DNA of 64,000 bases from NCBI GenBank assembly GCA_947501615.1, contig CANMWK010000008.1, forward strand, positions 1 to 64,000. The letters are read 5' to 3'. Below are positions 46,172 through 55,418 of the stretch, piece by piece (position 1 is the stretch's first letter; every line of letters begins with the position of its first letter). The DNA is from an uncultured Tenacibaculum sp. (GTDB lineage Bacteria > Bacteroidota > Bacteroidia > Flavobacteriales > Flavobacteriaceae). The notes under the pieces are model-generated. The model ran no database searches. It saw only the letters and a program-made list of their open reading frames with translations, and was not told the origin of the DNA. The position numbers and the translations under genes were made by a program.

Positions 46172-47074
46172 ATGCTTAAAATTGCGCATCACGAAATTTA
46201 CAATCACCCTTTACCAGATAACCATCGTTTTCCTATGGAGAAATATGATTTAATTCCGCAACAGTTATTGTATGAAGGGACATGTACTAAAGACAACTTT
46301 TTTCAACCTGAAATACCTAACAACAAACACTTTTTCTCGGTTCATACTCCTGAATATTTTTTTGACTTGCTGAATATTACCTTATCTAAAAAAGAAGAAC
46401 GTAAAATCGGTTTTCCTTTAAATGAACAGCTCATCGCTAGAGAAATGATTATTGCTGATGGTACAATGAAAGCTTCTGAATTTGCTATGCAATATGGTGT
46501 TGCTATGAATATTGCAGGCGGAACACATCATGCATTTAGCAATAGTGGTGAAGGGTTTTGTATGTTAAATGATCAGGCAATTGCTGCTCGTTATTTACAA
46601 CAAAAAGGATTAGCTCATAAAATTCTCATTATAGATTTAGACGTTCACCAAGGAAATGGAACTGCAGAGATTTTTAAAGACGATGACTCTGTTTTTACCT
46701 TTTCTATGCATGGAAAAACGAATTATCCTTTTCATAAAGAACAATCTGATTTAGACATTCCTTTAGAAAACGACACTAAAGATGATGAATATCTCACAAT
46801 TTTAAAAGAAACCTTACCCCAATTAATAACACAGCAACAACCTGATTTTATCTATTACTTATGTGGAGTTGATATTTTAGAAAGCGATAAACTCGGAAAA
46901 TTGAGTGTAAGTTTAATAGGCTGCAAGGAACGTGATCGTTTTGTTTTACAAACTTGCCACGATCATAAAGTCCCTGTAATGTGCAGTATGGGGGGAGGAT
47001 ATTCTGAGGATATTAAAATTATTGTAGAAGCACATACAAATACGTATCGTTTGGCTCAGGAGATATTTTTTTGA
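46172..47074 (+). CDS. Histone deacetylase family protein
   Basis: A 300-residue HDAC/acetoin-utilisation-type amidohydrolase. Visible motifs: GGTHHAF (catalytic His pair), IDLDVHQGNGTA (metal Asp and His), and GVDILESDKLGKLS (second metal Asp). Length and motifs suggest a bacterial class IV-like enzyme. The substrate may be acetyl-lysine or acetyl-polyamine. Its last 63 bp are duplicated at 48571-48633. Confidence 0.9.
   Translation: MLKIAHHEIYNHPLPDNHRFPMEKYDLIPQQLLYEGTCTKDNFFQPEIPNNKHFFSVHTPEYFFDLLNITLSKKEERKIGFPLNEQLIAREMIIADGTMKASEFAMQYGVAMNIAGGTHHAFSNSGEGFCMLNDQAIAARYLQQKGLAHKILIIDLDVHQGNGTAEIFKDDDSVFTFSMHGKTNYPFHKEQSDLDIPLENDTKDDEYLTILKETLPQLITQQQPDFIYYLCGVDILESDKLGKLSVSLIGCKERDRFVLQTCHDHKVPVMCSMGGGYSEDIKIIVEAHTNTYRLAQEIFF
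47010..47072 (+). repeat. 63-bp direct repeat, copy 1
   Basis: This stretch, the end of the HDAC-like gene up to just before its stop codon, is identical to 48571-48633. Both end in seven Ts. See the second copy for the layout. Confidence 0.95.
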
Positions 47075-47086
47075 TAATTATAAAAT

Positions 47087-48394
47087 CTAAACTATTTTAT
47101 TTCGAATCTTTATTTGTACCATAAAAATTTTAATTATAACTAACAAAATAACAGGTAAAAACACTAGAAAAGAAATAATATTACCTTCTTTCAATAATAC
47201 TAAAAATATAATTGTAATCGGTAACACAGCATAAGTAAAAAAAAGATATAACTGTGGTATAATTTCTTTGTAAACACCATACCAAGGCGTATCATTACCT
47301 TTTAAAATATCTAAGTTTTTTTCTAATTTTTCATAATGAACATAAAAATATAATAACACCATTATATAAAATATGAGGGTTACAAAATTTATATCTTCTG
47401 AAAAAATTTGAATTCCTATTAAAGGTAACTTTTGCTCTCTAATATTTATATCTCTTTCTATAACTTTTTTTAGATTTTCTAATTTAAAATTCTTAAAACC
47501 TTTTGAATAGTGATATAAATCAGGAAAAGAAAATTCAAAATTACCAGTTCTTATATCTTTAAAATTATTATTCTTTAATAGTATTCTTTGTGGAAAAAAC
47601 TCATGTCTTTTTACTGCAAATGAAAAGAAAATCTCTTCCATAGCATCATTTTTAAAAATCATCAAATTATTAACCCCTATTTCATCATTATTCTTGCTAA
47701 CTGATACATTGGAAACTTTGCCTTCCCCTCTTTCATACTTATATTGATTATATTTTGGTTTTTGAGTAACGGATCTCAAATGATTTGGAACAATGTAACT
47801 ATCATTTGTTTCTCGACACAGTCTATGTTTATAATTAGGAAAATTACTCTTAGCCTCTTCAAATGTTCTAAATGTCCTTAAGTTTATTTTCTCTTTTGCA
47901 CTATCTCTAATACAAAAGGCTGAAATACCTAAATCATTTAAAGGAGTGTAATAGTAAAACTCTTGGTTCAGGAATTTCCAAACATCAAGATAATAGCTAA
48001 ATATTTCTCGTTTAGCTTCTCTATCTACAGAGAAAATACCATATCGTTCTAAATACGTCTCCTTATTTAAAAGTGTAAAAAAACTATTAAAATTAGCATC
48101 ATAAAATTCTATATTTAAAAAATTTAAATCAACTTCAATAATTTCTTTTTCGTATATAATAAAAATACTATTTTCTCCTTTATTATTTTTGGATTCTTTC
48201 TCTTGAAGTTCATTTTTTTTATCTATTAGAATTTTTGCCCACTCTTCTTTATCTATAATTTTTGAGATACTATAAAACTGTTCTTGGGCAAACAATAATT
48301 TATTAGATTTAGAAAGTAATAAATACAAAAAAAGACAACTTATAGTTATAATAAGATAACATATAGATCTCAAATGCTTAACTAAATCTTTCAT
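47087..48394 (-). CDS. Membrane protein of unknown function inside a 63-bp direct repeat
   Basis: A 435-residue protein with one N-terminal membrane helix (about residues 11-28), a large extracytoplasmic domain to about residue 325 and three C-terminal helices (about 330-350, 372-392 and 398-420). No family is recognised. It is oriented opposite to its neighbours, and the 63-bp repeats lie on either side, so it was probably gained as a unit. A tight adaptor or toxin-like role is not supported by any motif. Confidence 0.7.
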   Translation of the reverse strand: MKDLVKHLRSICYLIITISCLFLYLLLSKSNKLLFAQEQFYSISKIIDKEEWAKILIDKKNELQEKESKNNKGENSIFIIYEKEIIEVDLNFLNIEFYDANFNSFFTLLNKETYLERYGIFSVDREAKREIFSYYLDVWKFLNQEFYYYTPLNDLGISAFCIRDSAKEKINLRTFRTFEEAKSNFPNYKHRLCRETNDSYIVPNHLRSVTQKPKYNQYKYERGEGKVSNVSVSKNNDEIGVNNLMIFKNDAMEEIFFSFAVKRHEFFPQRILLKNNNFKDIRTGNFEFSFPDLYHYSKGFKNFKLENLKKVIERDINIREQKLPLIGIQIFSEDINFVTLIFYIMVLLYFYVHYEKLEKNLDILKGNDTPWYGVYKEIIPQLYLFFTYAVLPITIIFLVLLKEGNIISFLVFLPVILLVIIKIFMVQIKIRNKIV

Positions 48395-48570
48395 AAAACC
48401 ACGTTTCTTATACCAACTAAATTAAAAAAGTTATGTCAATAAATAAACTATTTAATCTGAAATCATTTTAATATATATTAAAAAAATAACAAGTCCTATA
48501 AAACTCTATTCATCGCTAAGAAAAAGGAAAGTTAAAATCCTTCTTTTTCATTTCTCTATATTCGAAAAAT

Positions 48571-48633
48571 ATATTAAAATTATTGTAGAAGCACATACAA
48601 ATACGTATCGTTTGGCTCAGGAGATATTTTTTT
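48571..48633 (+). repeat. 63-bp direct repeat, copy 2
   Basis: It is an exact copy of the HDAC gene's 3' end (47010-47072), lying outside any gene and directly before the 48657 promoter. The copies are 1561 bp apart and frame the gene at 47087. No integrase or transposase lies between them. The pattern fits an insertion that regenerated the target gene's end, or a tandem duplication that was later filled. Confidence 0.95.
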
Positions 48634-48645
48634 AAATTACTTTTG
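48612..48645 (+). promoter_or_regulatory. Promoter of the 48657 gene, using the repeat
   Basis: The -33 TTG (48612-48614) lies inside repeat copy 2, and the -7 box TACTTTTG (48638-48645) starts just after the repeat, with 23-bp spacing. The start codon is 11 bp further on. This suggests the promoter originally overlapped the HDAC gene's 3' end. Confidence 0.5.
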
Positions 48646-48656
48646 CAGAAAAAAGT

Positions 48657-50234
48657 ATGATCAAAAAAATTTATACAATTTTATTTTTAATACCCTTTTT
48701 GATTATATCTCAAGAAAAATTAGGGCAATTTGAAAACACTATTAAAGAAAACAATGCTAATGTTTTAGAATCTTTCTCTATTTTCAACAATGAAACCAAT
48801 AAGATTGCTACTTTCCTCATAGAAAAAAAAGAAATGTATGGTTTTATTGTTAACGAAAATTTCAATGTTGAAAAACATATTTTATTAGAAAACAAAAAAA
48901 GAAAGTACAAACTTTTAATGGGTAAGATGTACAATGACAAAAATCAGTATAAAGTTATTGTTTCTAATAAAATAAAAACCAAATTTGCTATAATTACTTT
49001 CGATTTCTCTACTGGGAAAGCAAATTTAATTGAAGATGACTTTAACACCAGAAAATTTCTTTTTTTACAGAGTATTAGTAGAAAAAACAAAGTGCATCTT
49101 CTTTTTATTGATAGAAATACAAATAATATTATTTCTCGAAACTATTATGCTGACGGACATGTAGATAACACTGAATTTAATTTTAAAAACGAAGAGTTTT
49201 TAATTACAGACACTAAAAAAATCAATCTAAAAAAACTCTTACCAGATTATTCAAATCCAGCTCATAGGGAAATCAAAAACATCGCTTATGAATTAACAAA
49301 AGTTAGTGAAGAGTCTCATAAAACGAATCTTGAGGCTGATTTTTTTTCAACTAGTGTAAAAAGAAAACAAACCTCTCCTATATCTATAGACATCTCTTCT
49401 AAACTAAGTAAATTATACATTAGAAATGAAGACGTTATAATCACTTTGGATAAAAATAAATTTTATACTCAAATCTTATTTTTAAACCTAAATAATGGGA
49501 CTTATAAATTTAAAAAAGTAAAGAAACCTTTATTTAAAGCAGAAAAGCTATACAAGAAATCAAACTCTTTTATATTGGATGATATGTTGTTTACAACAAC
49601 ATCTACAAAACAAAAATTAGTTATTAATATTAATAACCTTGAAAATAATTCTCTTTTAAAACAACTTACGATTGATAGAGAACAACCAATAGAGTTCAGC
49701 AATACACCCATAATTCAAACAGGAGGAGACTTTGCAAATTATAGAGAATTAGAAAAAACCAAACAATTTTTAAGAAAAATAACAACCAGTAATATTGGTA
49801 TCTCTGCTCTTAAAAACGAAACAGGTATAGAAATTACATTAGGTGGTAGAAAATATGTTGATAGACCTGGTGTAACAGCTGGAATAATCGGAGGTGGTTT
49901 GTTTGGCGCTTTAGGTAGTTTTTCTGCAACTTCTAGTTACTTTAATGCAAATACATATTCTTATAATTCTTACTTAAAAAAGAAATCAGTATATATAAAA
50001 TGTCTCTTTGATGATAATTTTAATCATATCGAGGGAGAAATAAGGGATAATATTTATGACAAAATCCATACGTTTACTAATCTTAAAAAAAAGAAATTAG
50101 ATGATGGTATTTATACCGAAAAAGCACAAAATTCAATAAAAAAAGATGCTGTTAATATCTTTAAAGTTAACAATCAACTAATTTTAGGCTATTATAATAA
50201 AAAAATTAAAACCTATAATTATTATAAATTTTAA
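48657..50234 (+). CDS. Exported protein, paralogue of the 41657 gene
   Basis: A 525-residue protein with a signal peptide ending IISQ. It aligns with the protein encoded at 41657-43123 and has an added Gly-rich insertion (GIIGGGLFGALGSF) near residue 405, which may be membrane-active or a flexible loop. It is 11 bp upstream of tex. The function is unknown. Insertion of the neighbouring cassette kept its promoter. Confidence 0.75.
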   Translation: MIKKIYTILFLIPFLIISQEKLGQFENTIKENNANVLESFSIFNNETNKIATFLIEKKEMYGFIVNENFNVEKHILLENKKRKYKLLMGKMYNDKNQYKVIVSNKIKTKFAIITFDFSTGKANLIEDDFNTRKFLFLQSISRKNKVHLLFIDRNTNNIISRNYYADGHVDNTEFNFKNEEFLITDTKKINLKKLLPDYSNPAHREIKNIAYELTKVSEESHKTNLEADFFSTSVKRKQTSPISIDISSKLSKLYIRNEDVIITLDKNKFYTQILFLNLNNGTYKFKKVKKPLFKAEKLYKKSNSFILDDMLFTTTSTKQKLVININNLENNSLLKQLTIDREQPIEFSNTPIIQTGGDFANYRELEKTKQFLRKITTSNIGISALKNETGIEITLGGRKYVDRPGVTAGIIGGGLFGALGSFSATSSYFNANTYSYNSYLKKKSVYIKCLFDDNFNHIEGEIRDNIYDKIHTFTNLKKKKLDDGIYTEKAQNSIKKDAVNIFKVNNQLILGYYNKKIKTYNYYKF

Positions 50235-50245
50235 TAAACATAAAA

Positions 50246-52390
50246 ATGCAACTTTTATCATACATATCCTCACAAACTTCATATTCAGAAAAAAGTATTC
50301 AAAATACTGTTGAGTTATTAAATGAAGACTGTACTATTCCGTTTATCGCACGTTACCGTAAAGAGAAAACAGGTAATTTAGATGAAGTTCAAATTGGTGA
50401 AATTGTTGCTTTAAAGGAAGCTTTTGAAACACTTGAAAAAAGAAAAAACACAATTTTAAAAGCCCTAGAAGAACAAGAGGTATTAACACCAGAGTTAAAA
50501 ACGAAAGTGGTAAATGCTAAAGATCTTACCACGCTAGAAGATATTTATCTCCCTTATAAAAAGAAACGTAAAACAAAAGCAGAAACCGCTCGTAAAAACG
50601 GATTAGAACCTTTGGCTAAAATCATTATGAGTCAGCGTGCTGATGATCTAGATTATGTTGCTTCTAAATACCTGAATAACGATGTTGAAAATGAAGATAA
50701 AGCTTTAGAAGGAGCAAGACATATTATTGCCGAATGGATTAATGAACGTACTGATATTCGTAATTTAATTCGAAGAGAATTAGAACGTTTTTCTACCATA
50801 ACTACGAAAGTTGTAAAAACAAAAAAGGACGCTTCGACTCCGCTCAGCGAAAGTAACGAAGCTCAAAAATTCAAGGATTATTTTGATTGGTCTGAAAACT
50901 TAAGTAGAATTCCTTCACATCGTTTATTAGCCATTTTACGTGGAGAAAAAGCTGGATTTATCCGAGTTAAAATAGAAATCGATAATGATCGTGTATTGGA
51001 GAAAGTAGATCGAAAGTTGATTAAAAACAATAATGAGTGTGGTGCAGAAATTCAATTGGCAATTGATGATGCTTACAAACGTTTGTTATTACCTTCTTTA
51101 ACTACTGAAGCAATGAACATTGCCAAAGAAAAAGCCGATGAAGCTGCAATCACAGTATTTAAGAAAAATCTTGAGCAACTATTATTAGGTGCTCCGCTAG
51201 GTGAAAAAAGAATTTTAGCCATCGATCCAGGGTTTAGAACAGGATGTAAAGTGGTTTGTTTAAATGAACAAGGTGATTTATTAGATAATACCGCTATTTA
51301 TCCAAATGCTCCTCAACACAAAACTACAGAAGCTGCTTACACCATTGAACATTTAATCAAAAAATATAATATAGAGGCGATTTCTATAGGAAACGGAACC
51401 GCTTCAAGAGAAACCGAGCGTTTCATTAAAAATATTGCAGCTACTAAAGCTTTAGAAGTATTTGTGGTTAATGAAGCTGGTGCCTCTATTTATTCTGCCT
51501 CAAAAATAGCTCGCGATGAATTTCCAAAGGAAGATGTAACCGTGCGTGGAGCTGTTTCTATTGGAAGAAGATTAGCAGATCCTTTAGCTGAATTGGTTAA
51601 AATAGATGCGAAATCTATTGGAGTTGGTCAATATCAACATGATGTAGATCAGAATCAACTTAAAAAATCGTTAGATACCGTTGTAGAGCACTGTGTAAAT
51701 AAAGTTGGTGTAAACATTAATACTGCAAGTGCTTCGTTATTGAGTTACGTTTCTGGAATTGGACCGAAGCTTGCTGAAAATATTGTAAATCATAGAAATC
51801 AGCATGGTGTTTTTAAAACAAGAACAGACATTAAAAAAGTAGCACGTTTAGGTGGTAAAGCATTTGAACAATCTGCTGGGTTTTTACGTATTAAACAAGG
51901 GAATAATCCTTTAGATGATTCTAGTGTACATCCAGAAAGTTATACTTTAGTTAAAAATATAGCCAAAGATTTAAAACTAAACATTAAAGATTTAATTGGC
52001 AATACGAAACAACTTAAAGAGATTAAACTCAACAACTATGTAACCCCCGATTTTGGTTTACTTACATTAAAAGATATTGTTAAAGAGCTAGAAAAACCTG
52101 GTTTAGATCCAAGGGAGAAAGCTAAAGCATTTTCTTTTGATGAAAACGTAAAAACAATAGACGATTTACATATTGGAATGGTTTTACCCGGAATTGTAAA
52201 TAACATTACCAACTTTGGCTGTTTTGTAGACATTGGAATTAAAGAAAGTGGTTTAATTCATATTTCTAATTTATCGGACACATTTGTAGATGACATTAAT
52301 AAAATAGTGAGTCTACAACAACAAGTTTTAGTTAAAGTTTTAGAGATTGATATTTCTAGAAAACGAATTCAGTTGAAATTAACGTCATAG
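50246..52390 (+). CDS. tex: Transcription accessory protein Tex
   Basis: A 714-residue Tex protein. Its order is a helical N-terminal domain (about 1-180), a YqgF/RNase-H-like domain near 320-450 (RILAIDPGFRTGCKVVCL), helix-hairpin-helix motifs near 490-550 (NINTASASLLSYVSGIGPKLA) and a C-terminal S1 RNA-binding domain (GMVLPGIVNNITNFGCFVDIGIKESGLIHIS). It is a cytoplasmic nucleic-acid-binding factor of transcription. Codons 196-206 derive from an interspersed repeat and appear to be an insertion. Confidence 0.95.
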   Translation: MQLLSYISSQTSYSEKSIQNTVELLNEDCTIPFIARYRKEKTGNLDEVQIGEIVALKEAFETLEKRKNTILKALEEQEVLTPELKTKVVNAKDLTTLEDIYLPYKKKRKTKAETARKNGLEPLAKIIMSQRADDLDYVASKYLNNDVENEDKALEGARHIIAEWINERTDIRNLIRRELERFSTITTKVVKTKKDASTPLSESNEAQKFKDYFDWSENLSRIPSHRLLAILRGEKAGFIRVKIEIDNDRVLEKVDRKLIKNNNECGAEIQLAIDDAYKRLLLPSLTTEAMNIAKEKADEAAITVFKKNLEQLLLGAPLGEKRILAIDPGFRTGCKVVCLNEQGDLLDNTAIYPNAPQHKTTEAAYTIEHLIKKYNIEAISIGNGTASRETERFIKNIAATKALEVFVVNEAGASIYSASKIARDEFPKEDVTVRGAVSIGRRLADPLAELVKIDAKSIGVGQYQHDVDQNQLKKSLDTVVEHCVNKVGVNINTASASLLSYVSGIGPKLAENIVNHRNQHGVFKTRTDIKKVARLGGKAFEQSAGFLRIKQGNNPLDDSSVHPESYTLVKNIAKDLKLNIKDLIGNTKQLKEIKLNNYVTPDFGLLTLKDIVKELEKPGLDPREKAKAFSFDENVKTIDDLHIGMVLPGIVNNITNFGCFVDIGIKESGLIHISNLSDTFVDDINKIVSLQQQVLVKVLEIDISRKRIQLKLTS
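50831..50862 (+). repeat. Interspersed repeat inserted in tex
   Basis: A 32-bp unit bounded by GCTTCG and CGAAGC, containing TTCGACTCCGCTCAGCGAA, matches the TCGACT...CGCTC pattern of the copies at 28624-28650, 63861-63930 and 63950-63973. It encodes ASTPLSESNE between TTKVVKTKKD and AQKFKDYFDW, so the frame is kept. Confidence 0.7.
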
Positions 52391-52507
52391 TTTACGTAAA
52401 TAATCTGTAGTTATTTTATCTACTTCTGCCGAATGCTTTCCAAACCAAATAAAGTGCTCGGCATTTTTTATAGTATGCAACTCAACAGTATTCTCTAATG
52501 ATTTCAT
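52385..52507 (-). pseudogene. 3' remnant of an alpha/beta hydrolase gene
   Basis: The minus strand encodes about 40 residues, MKSLENTVELHTIKNAEH followed by FIWFGKHSAEVDK and ending LRKL, the pattern of an alpha/beta-hydrolase C-terminus with its catalytic-histidine region (NAEHF). Upstream the frame soon meets a stop and no N-terminal part exists. Its end overlaps the tex stop by three bases. Confidence 0.5.
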
Positions 52508-52582
52508 TGTAGTTATTCTCAATTAAGAAAAACTGTCACAATTTTAAAATCAATTTGTCTATTTGATTATAAAAATTAATCA

Positions 52583-53989
52583 ATGACAATTATGAATAAA
52601 TTTCTACTATTATATTTTTCTATACTTATTTTAGGATGCAATAATTTAAAACAAAAACAATCTGAAAACTTCTATAAATACAGTAAATCTATAGACTCAT
52701 TACTACAATATAGTTTTGACAAAGGTATTTTTAATGGTAATGCTTTAGTAACTAGAAACGACTCTTTAGTCTATCAAAAATCTTTTGGTTATACAGATGG
52801 TTCAAGTAAAAACAAACTAACCAAAGCATCTATTTTTAGTCCAGGATCAATTGCTAAAGAATTTGTTGCTGTTTCTATTATGATTTTGGTAGAAAAAGGT
52901 TATCTAAGTTTAGATGAGAACTTATCTAAATTTGATTTAGGATTACCAGATTGGTCTAAAAAAGTTACAATTAAACATCTGCTAAATTATGTAGGTGGCT
53001 TTCCTCAAATTGATTACGCCAATATAAAAAATGATACTGATATTCTAGAAGACTTACAACAATTACCCAATTTGTTATTTGAACCAGGCACAGGTTATAA
53101 TTATAACAACAATAGTATTTTTCTTCAAAAAAGAATAATAGAAAAGATTACAAAAACTACATTTCAAGAATTTGTAAGGAAACACATTACTATGCCTTTA
53201 AAAATGAAAAATGCTGCTTTTGATATTGGTTTTGATTATCCAAATAGAACACGAAGCTTTAATGTGCATAAAGAAAATGCTTCAGAAATTTATCCAAGTA
53301 CAGGTTGGTTGTGGGTTACCGCTGATGATTTAAATAAATGGATAACAGGCTTACGTCACAATACATTAATTACAGAAACATCATTTAAAACAATTGCTGT
53401 AAATCAATTTTTCAAAGAAAAGGGGTCTATTTTAGGAACTTACAACGCTAAAAAAGCATTACATAGCCATGGTGGACAATCATATCAATTTGAAGCCGTA
53501 TTTATCAGTGAATTAGAAAACAATCTTAGTGTAATTTTAATGTGTAACAATAAAAACCAATCATTTAACATTATTGAATCTGTTTATGGTATTATGAAGG
53601 ACCAACCATTCAATTTACCTAAAAAATCTATTTATAGACAAATTCGTAGTAGCTGTCATAAAAACATAGATGAAGGCGTTAAGCTATACCACACTTTAAA
53701 ACAAAGCGATTACAAACTTTATAATTTTAACGATCCAAACGCACTCAATAGCCTTGGTTATGATTTGCTAACTTCAAAAAAGATAAAGGAAAGCATAATC
53801 ATTTTTAAATTAGCTGTTATTGAATTTCCAAAAGATGCTAATTTGTATGATAGTTTAGGTGAAGCCTATTTTACTGACAAACAATACGATTTAGCAATAG
53901 AATATTATCAGAAATCTTTAGAATTAAATCCTGAAAACACAAATGCTGTAAAAATGATTGAAAAGATTAAAACGACACATAAAAAATAA
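52583..53989 (+). CDS. Serine hydrolase lipoprotein with TPR tail
   Basis: A 468-residue lipoprotein (lipobox ILGC, Cys19). The beta-lactamase-like fold has S89-I-A-K92, YNYNNNSI for the YxN element, and GGQS for the last motif. A TPR domain follows from about residue 390 (DSLGEAYFTDKQYDLAIEYYQKSLELNP). Related enzymes are esterases or D-aminopeptidases, so beta-lactam hydrolysis is not implied. It resembles the enzyme encoded at 54270. Confidence 0.85.
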   Translation: MTIMNKFLLLYFSILILGCNNLKQKQSENFYKYSKSIDSLLQYSFDKGIFNGNALVTRNDSLVYQKSFGYTDGSSKNKLTKASIFSPGSIAKEFVAVSIMILVEKGYLSLDENLSKFDLGLPDWSKKVTIKHLLNYVGGFPQIDYANIKNDTDILEDLQQLPNLLFEPGTGYNYNNNSIFLQKRIIEKITKTTFQEFVRKHITMPLKMKNAAFDIGFDYPNRTRSFNVHKENASEIYPSTGWLWVTADDLNKWITGLRHNTLITETSFKTIAVNQFFKEKGSILGTYNAKKALHSHGGQSYQFEAVFISELENNLSVILMCNNKNQSFNIIESVYGIMKDQPFNLPKKSIYRQIRSSCHKNIDEGVKLYHTLKQSDYKLYNFNDPNALNSLGYDLLTSKKIKESIIIFKLAVIEFPKDANLYDSLGEAYFTDKQYDLAIEYYQKSLELNPENTNAVKMIEKIKTTHKK

Positions 53990-54030
53990 TTGTCTATAAC
54001 CATATAGTCTTTGAGGAATTTCTTGTACAT

Positions 54031-54066
54031 ATCAAACTGAAAATCTTTGTAATTTTCTAGTTTGAT
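54031..54066. other. 14-bp stem with one bulge
   Basis: ATCAAACTGAAAAT (54031-54044) pairs with ATTTTCTAGTTTGAT (54052-54066) except for one extra T. It lies 40 bp after the serine hydrolase gene and abuts the MITE-like element. There is no U-run, so terminator activity is doubtful. Confidence 0.4.
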
Positions 54067-54164
54067 GAGGCTGTCTAAAAAGTGTTTGAAAACGTCATTC
54101 TTAATTTGTCTGTGCTAAACTTGCAAGTTCTGTTTCACGAAAAATAATCTTTTTAGTCAGCCCC
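54067..54164. mobile_element. MITE-like inverted-repeat element
   Basis: GAGGCTGTCTAAAAAG (54067-54082) and CTTTTTAGTCAGCCCC (54149-54164) form 16-bp inverted ends with 14 matches around about 66 bp. The inside contains CGTCATTCTTAATTTGTC, a sequence type that recurs between flavobacterial genes. No coding sequence exists, and no clear target duplication is seen. The ends look like those of insertion sequences. Confidence 0.45.
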
Positions 54165-54269
54165 TTTAGATGACTATTAAAAAACTACAACAACCCTTCA
54201 ATTACAAAATAATTACCTAAAAAAAGTAACACTATTCATTATTTCAAGTCTTCCTAAAAAACACTAGAC

Positions 54270-55292
54270 ATGAAATCAGTATTACACCTATGCTTACTTT
54301 GCTTTATAACAATAGGATTTAGTCAAAAAACAAATCATGATATTGACAGTTTATTCAACGCTTACTTTACAAAAGGTACTTTTAATGGTACTGCACTAGT
54401 TGTAAAAGACAATCAAATTATATATCGTAAAGCATTGGGCTATGCTGTAAGCAACAAAAAAACTCAACTATCTGTAAATTCTAAATTCCTTATTGGTTCT
54501 ATTTATAAAGAATTTCCAGCTGTTGCAATCATGCAATTAGTAGAAAAAAATAAACTAACAGTTGATGAAACTATTCATAAAATTCTTCCTGAATTACCAG
54601 AATGGAGTACTAAAGTAACTATTAAACACTTGCTTCAATATTCCAGTGGTTTACCAAAAATAAATTGGCGACATTATTTTTCAAATAAAATCATACCTAC
54701 TGATGAAAGTTTATTTGAGGATATTAAGAATGTAAGTGAATTAAACTTTGCTCCTGGATCGGACTATTTATACACCAACATGAGTCCTATTTTATTAATA
54801 AAAGTTATTGAAAAAATTACAGCTTTATCTTTTGAAGACTATTTAATGAAACACATATTACAACCTCATCAAATAAAAGGAATAAAAATAAAGAATCAAT
54901 TCCCTTTTTTAGATAAAAAAAACATGGCTATGCCTTTTAATAAAGATTTTAAAGATGACCCTTATAAAGTTGCTGTAAAAAATGAACTAATCTCTTCTAA
55001 CGCGAATGGACTTTATTTATGGTTGAAGAAATTAAGTAACTTCGAAATTATTTCGAAAAAATCTTTGCAGTTCTTATCACAAAAAGCAAATAAAGAAACA
55101 CATACACAAGCCCCTTTAGGAAGTTGTTCTTGGAAAAATAATGATATCGATATTCACCACCATCACGGTTCTTCTGGTAATTATGAATGTTTAGTTACAA
55201 GAGATAAAACTAATAATATATTCATTATCCTTTTAACCAATCAAAAAAATAGAAATTTATTCGAAATCACTAATAAAATACTCAATAATTAA
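54270..55292 (+). CDS. Serine hydrolase (beta-lactamase fold)
   Basis: A 340-residue protein with a signal peptide ending FSQK. S77-I-Y-K80, YTNM for the YxN motif, and HHHGSSG form the active site. It is similar to the gene at 52583 (the FNGTALVV start, IKHLLQYSSGLPKI) but lacks the TPR tail. It is exported, possibly to the periplasm. The substrate is unknown. Confidence 0.85.
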   Translation: MKSVLHLCLLCFITIGFSQKTNHDIDSLFNAYFTKGTFNGTALVVKDNQIIYRKALGYAVSNKKTQLSVNSKFLIGSIYKEFPAVAIMQLVEKNKLTVDETIHKILPELPEWSTKVTIKHLLQYSSGLPKINWRHYFSNKIIPTDESLFEDIKNVSELNFAPGSDYLYTNMSPILLIKVIEKITALSFEDYLMKHILQPHQIKGIKIKNQFPFLDKKNMAMPFNKDFKDDPYKVAVKNELISSNANGLYLWLKKLSNFEIISKKSLQFLSQKANKETHTQAPLGSCSWKNNDIDIHHHHGSSGNYECLVTRDKTNNIFIILLTNQKNRNLFEITNKILNN

Positions 55293-55418
55293 CAAATTAA
55301 TTGAATAAAAAACAATGTGGAATTACCATTAAAAACATTCACTTTTTAAGGCCTTATAACTAGTTTAAAAGTTGATAATTTCGTAAATTTACAAGACTTA
55401 TCTTTTAAACATTTCGTT

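Noticed and set aside
47087..48633. Intact transposon or prophage between the 63-bp repeats
   Set aside because: No transposase, integrase or terminal inverted repeats are present. Only the single membrane-protein gene lies inside.
52583..55292. Beta-lactam resistance genes
   Set aside because: The SxxK/YxN fold is shared by esterases and peptidases. The family resemblance does not indicate beta-lactamase activity, and no class C or class A specific motif set is complete.
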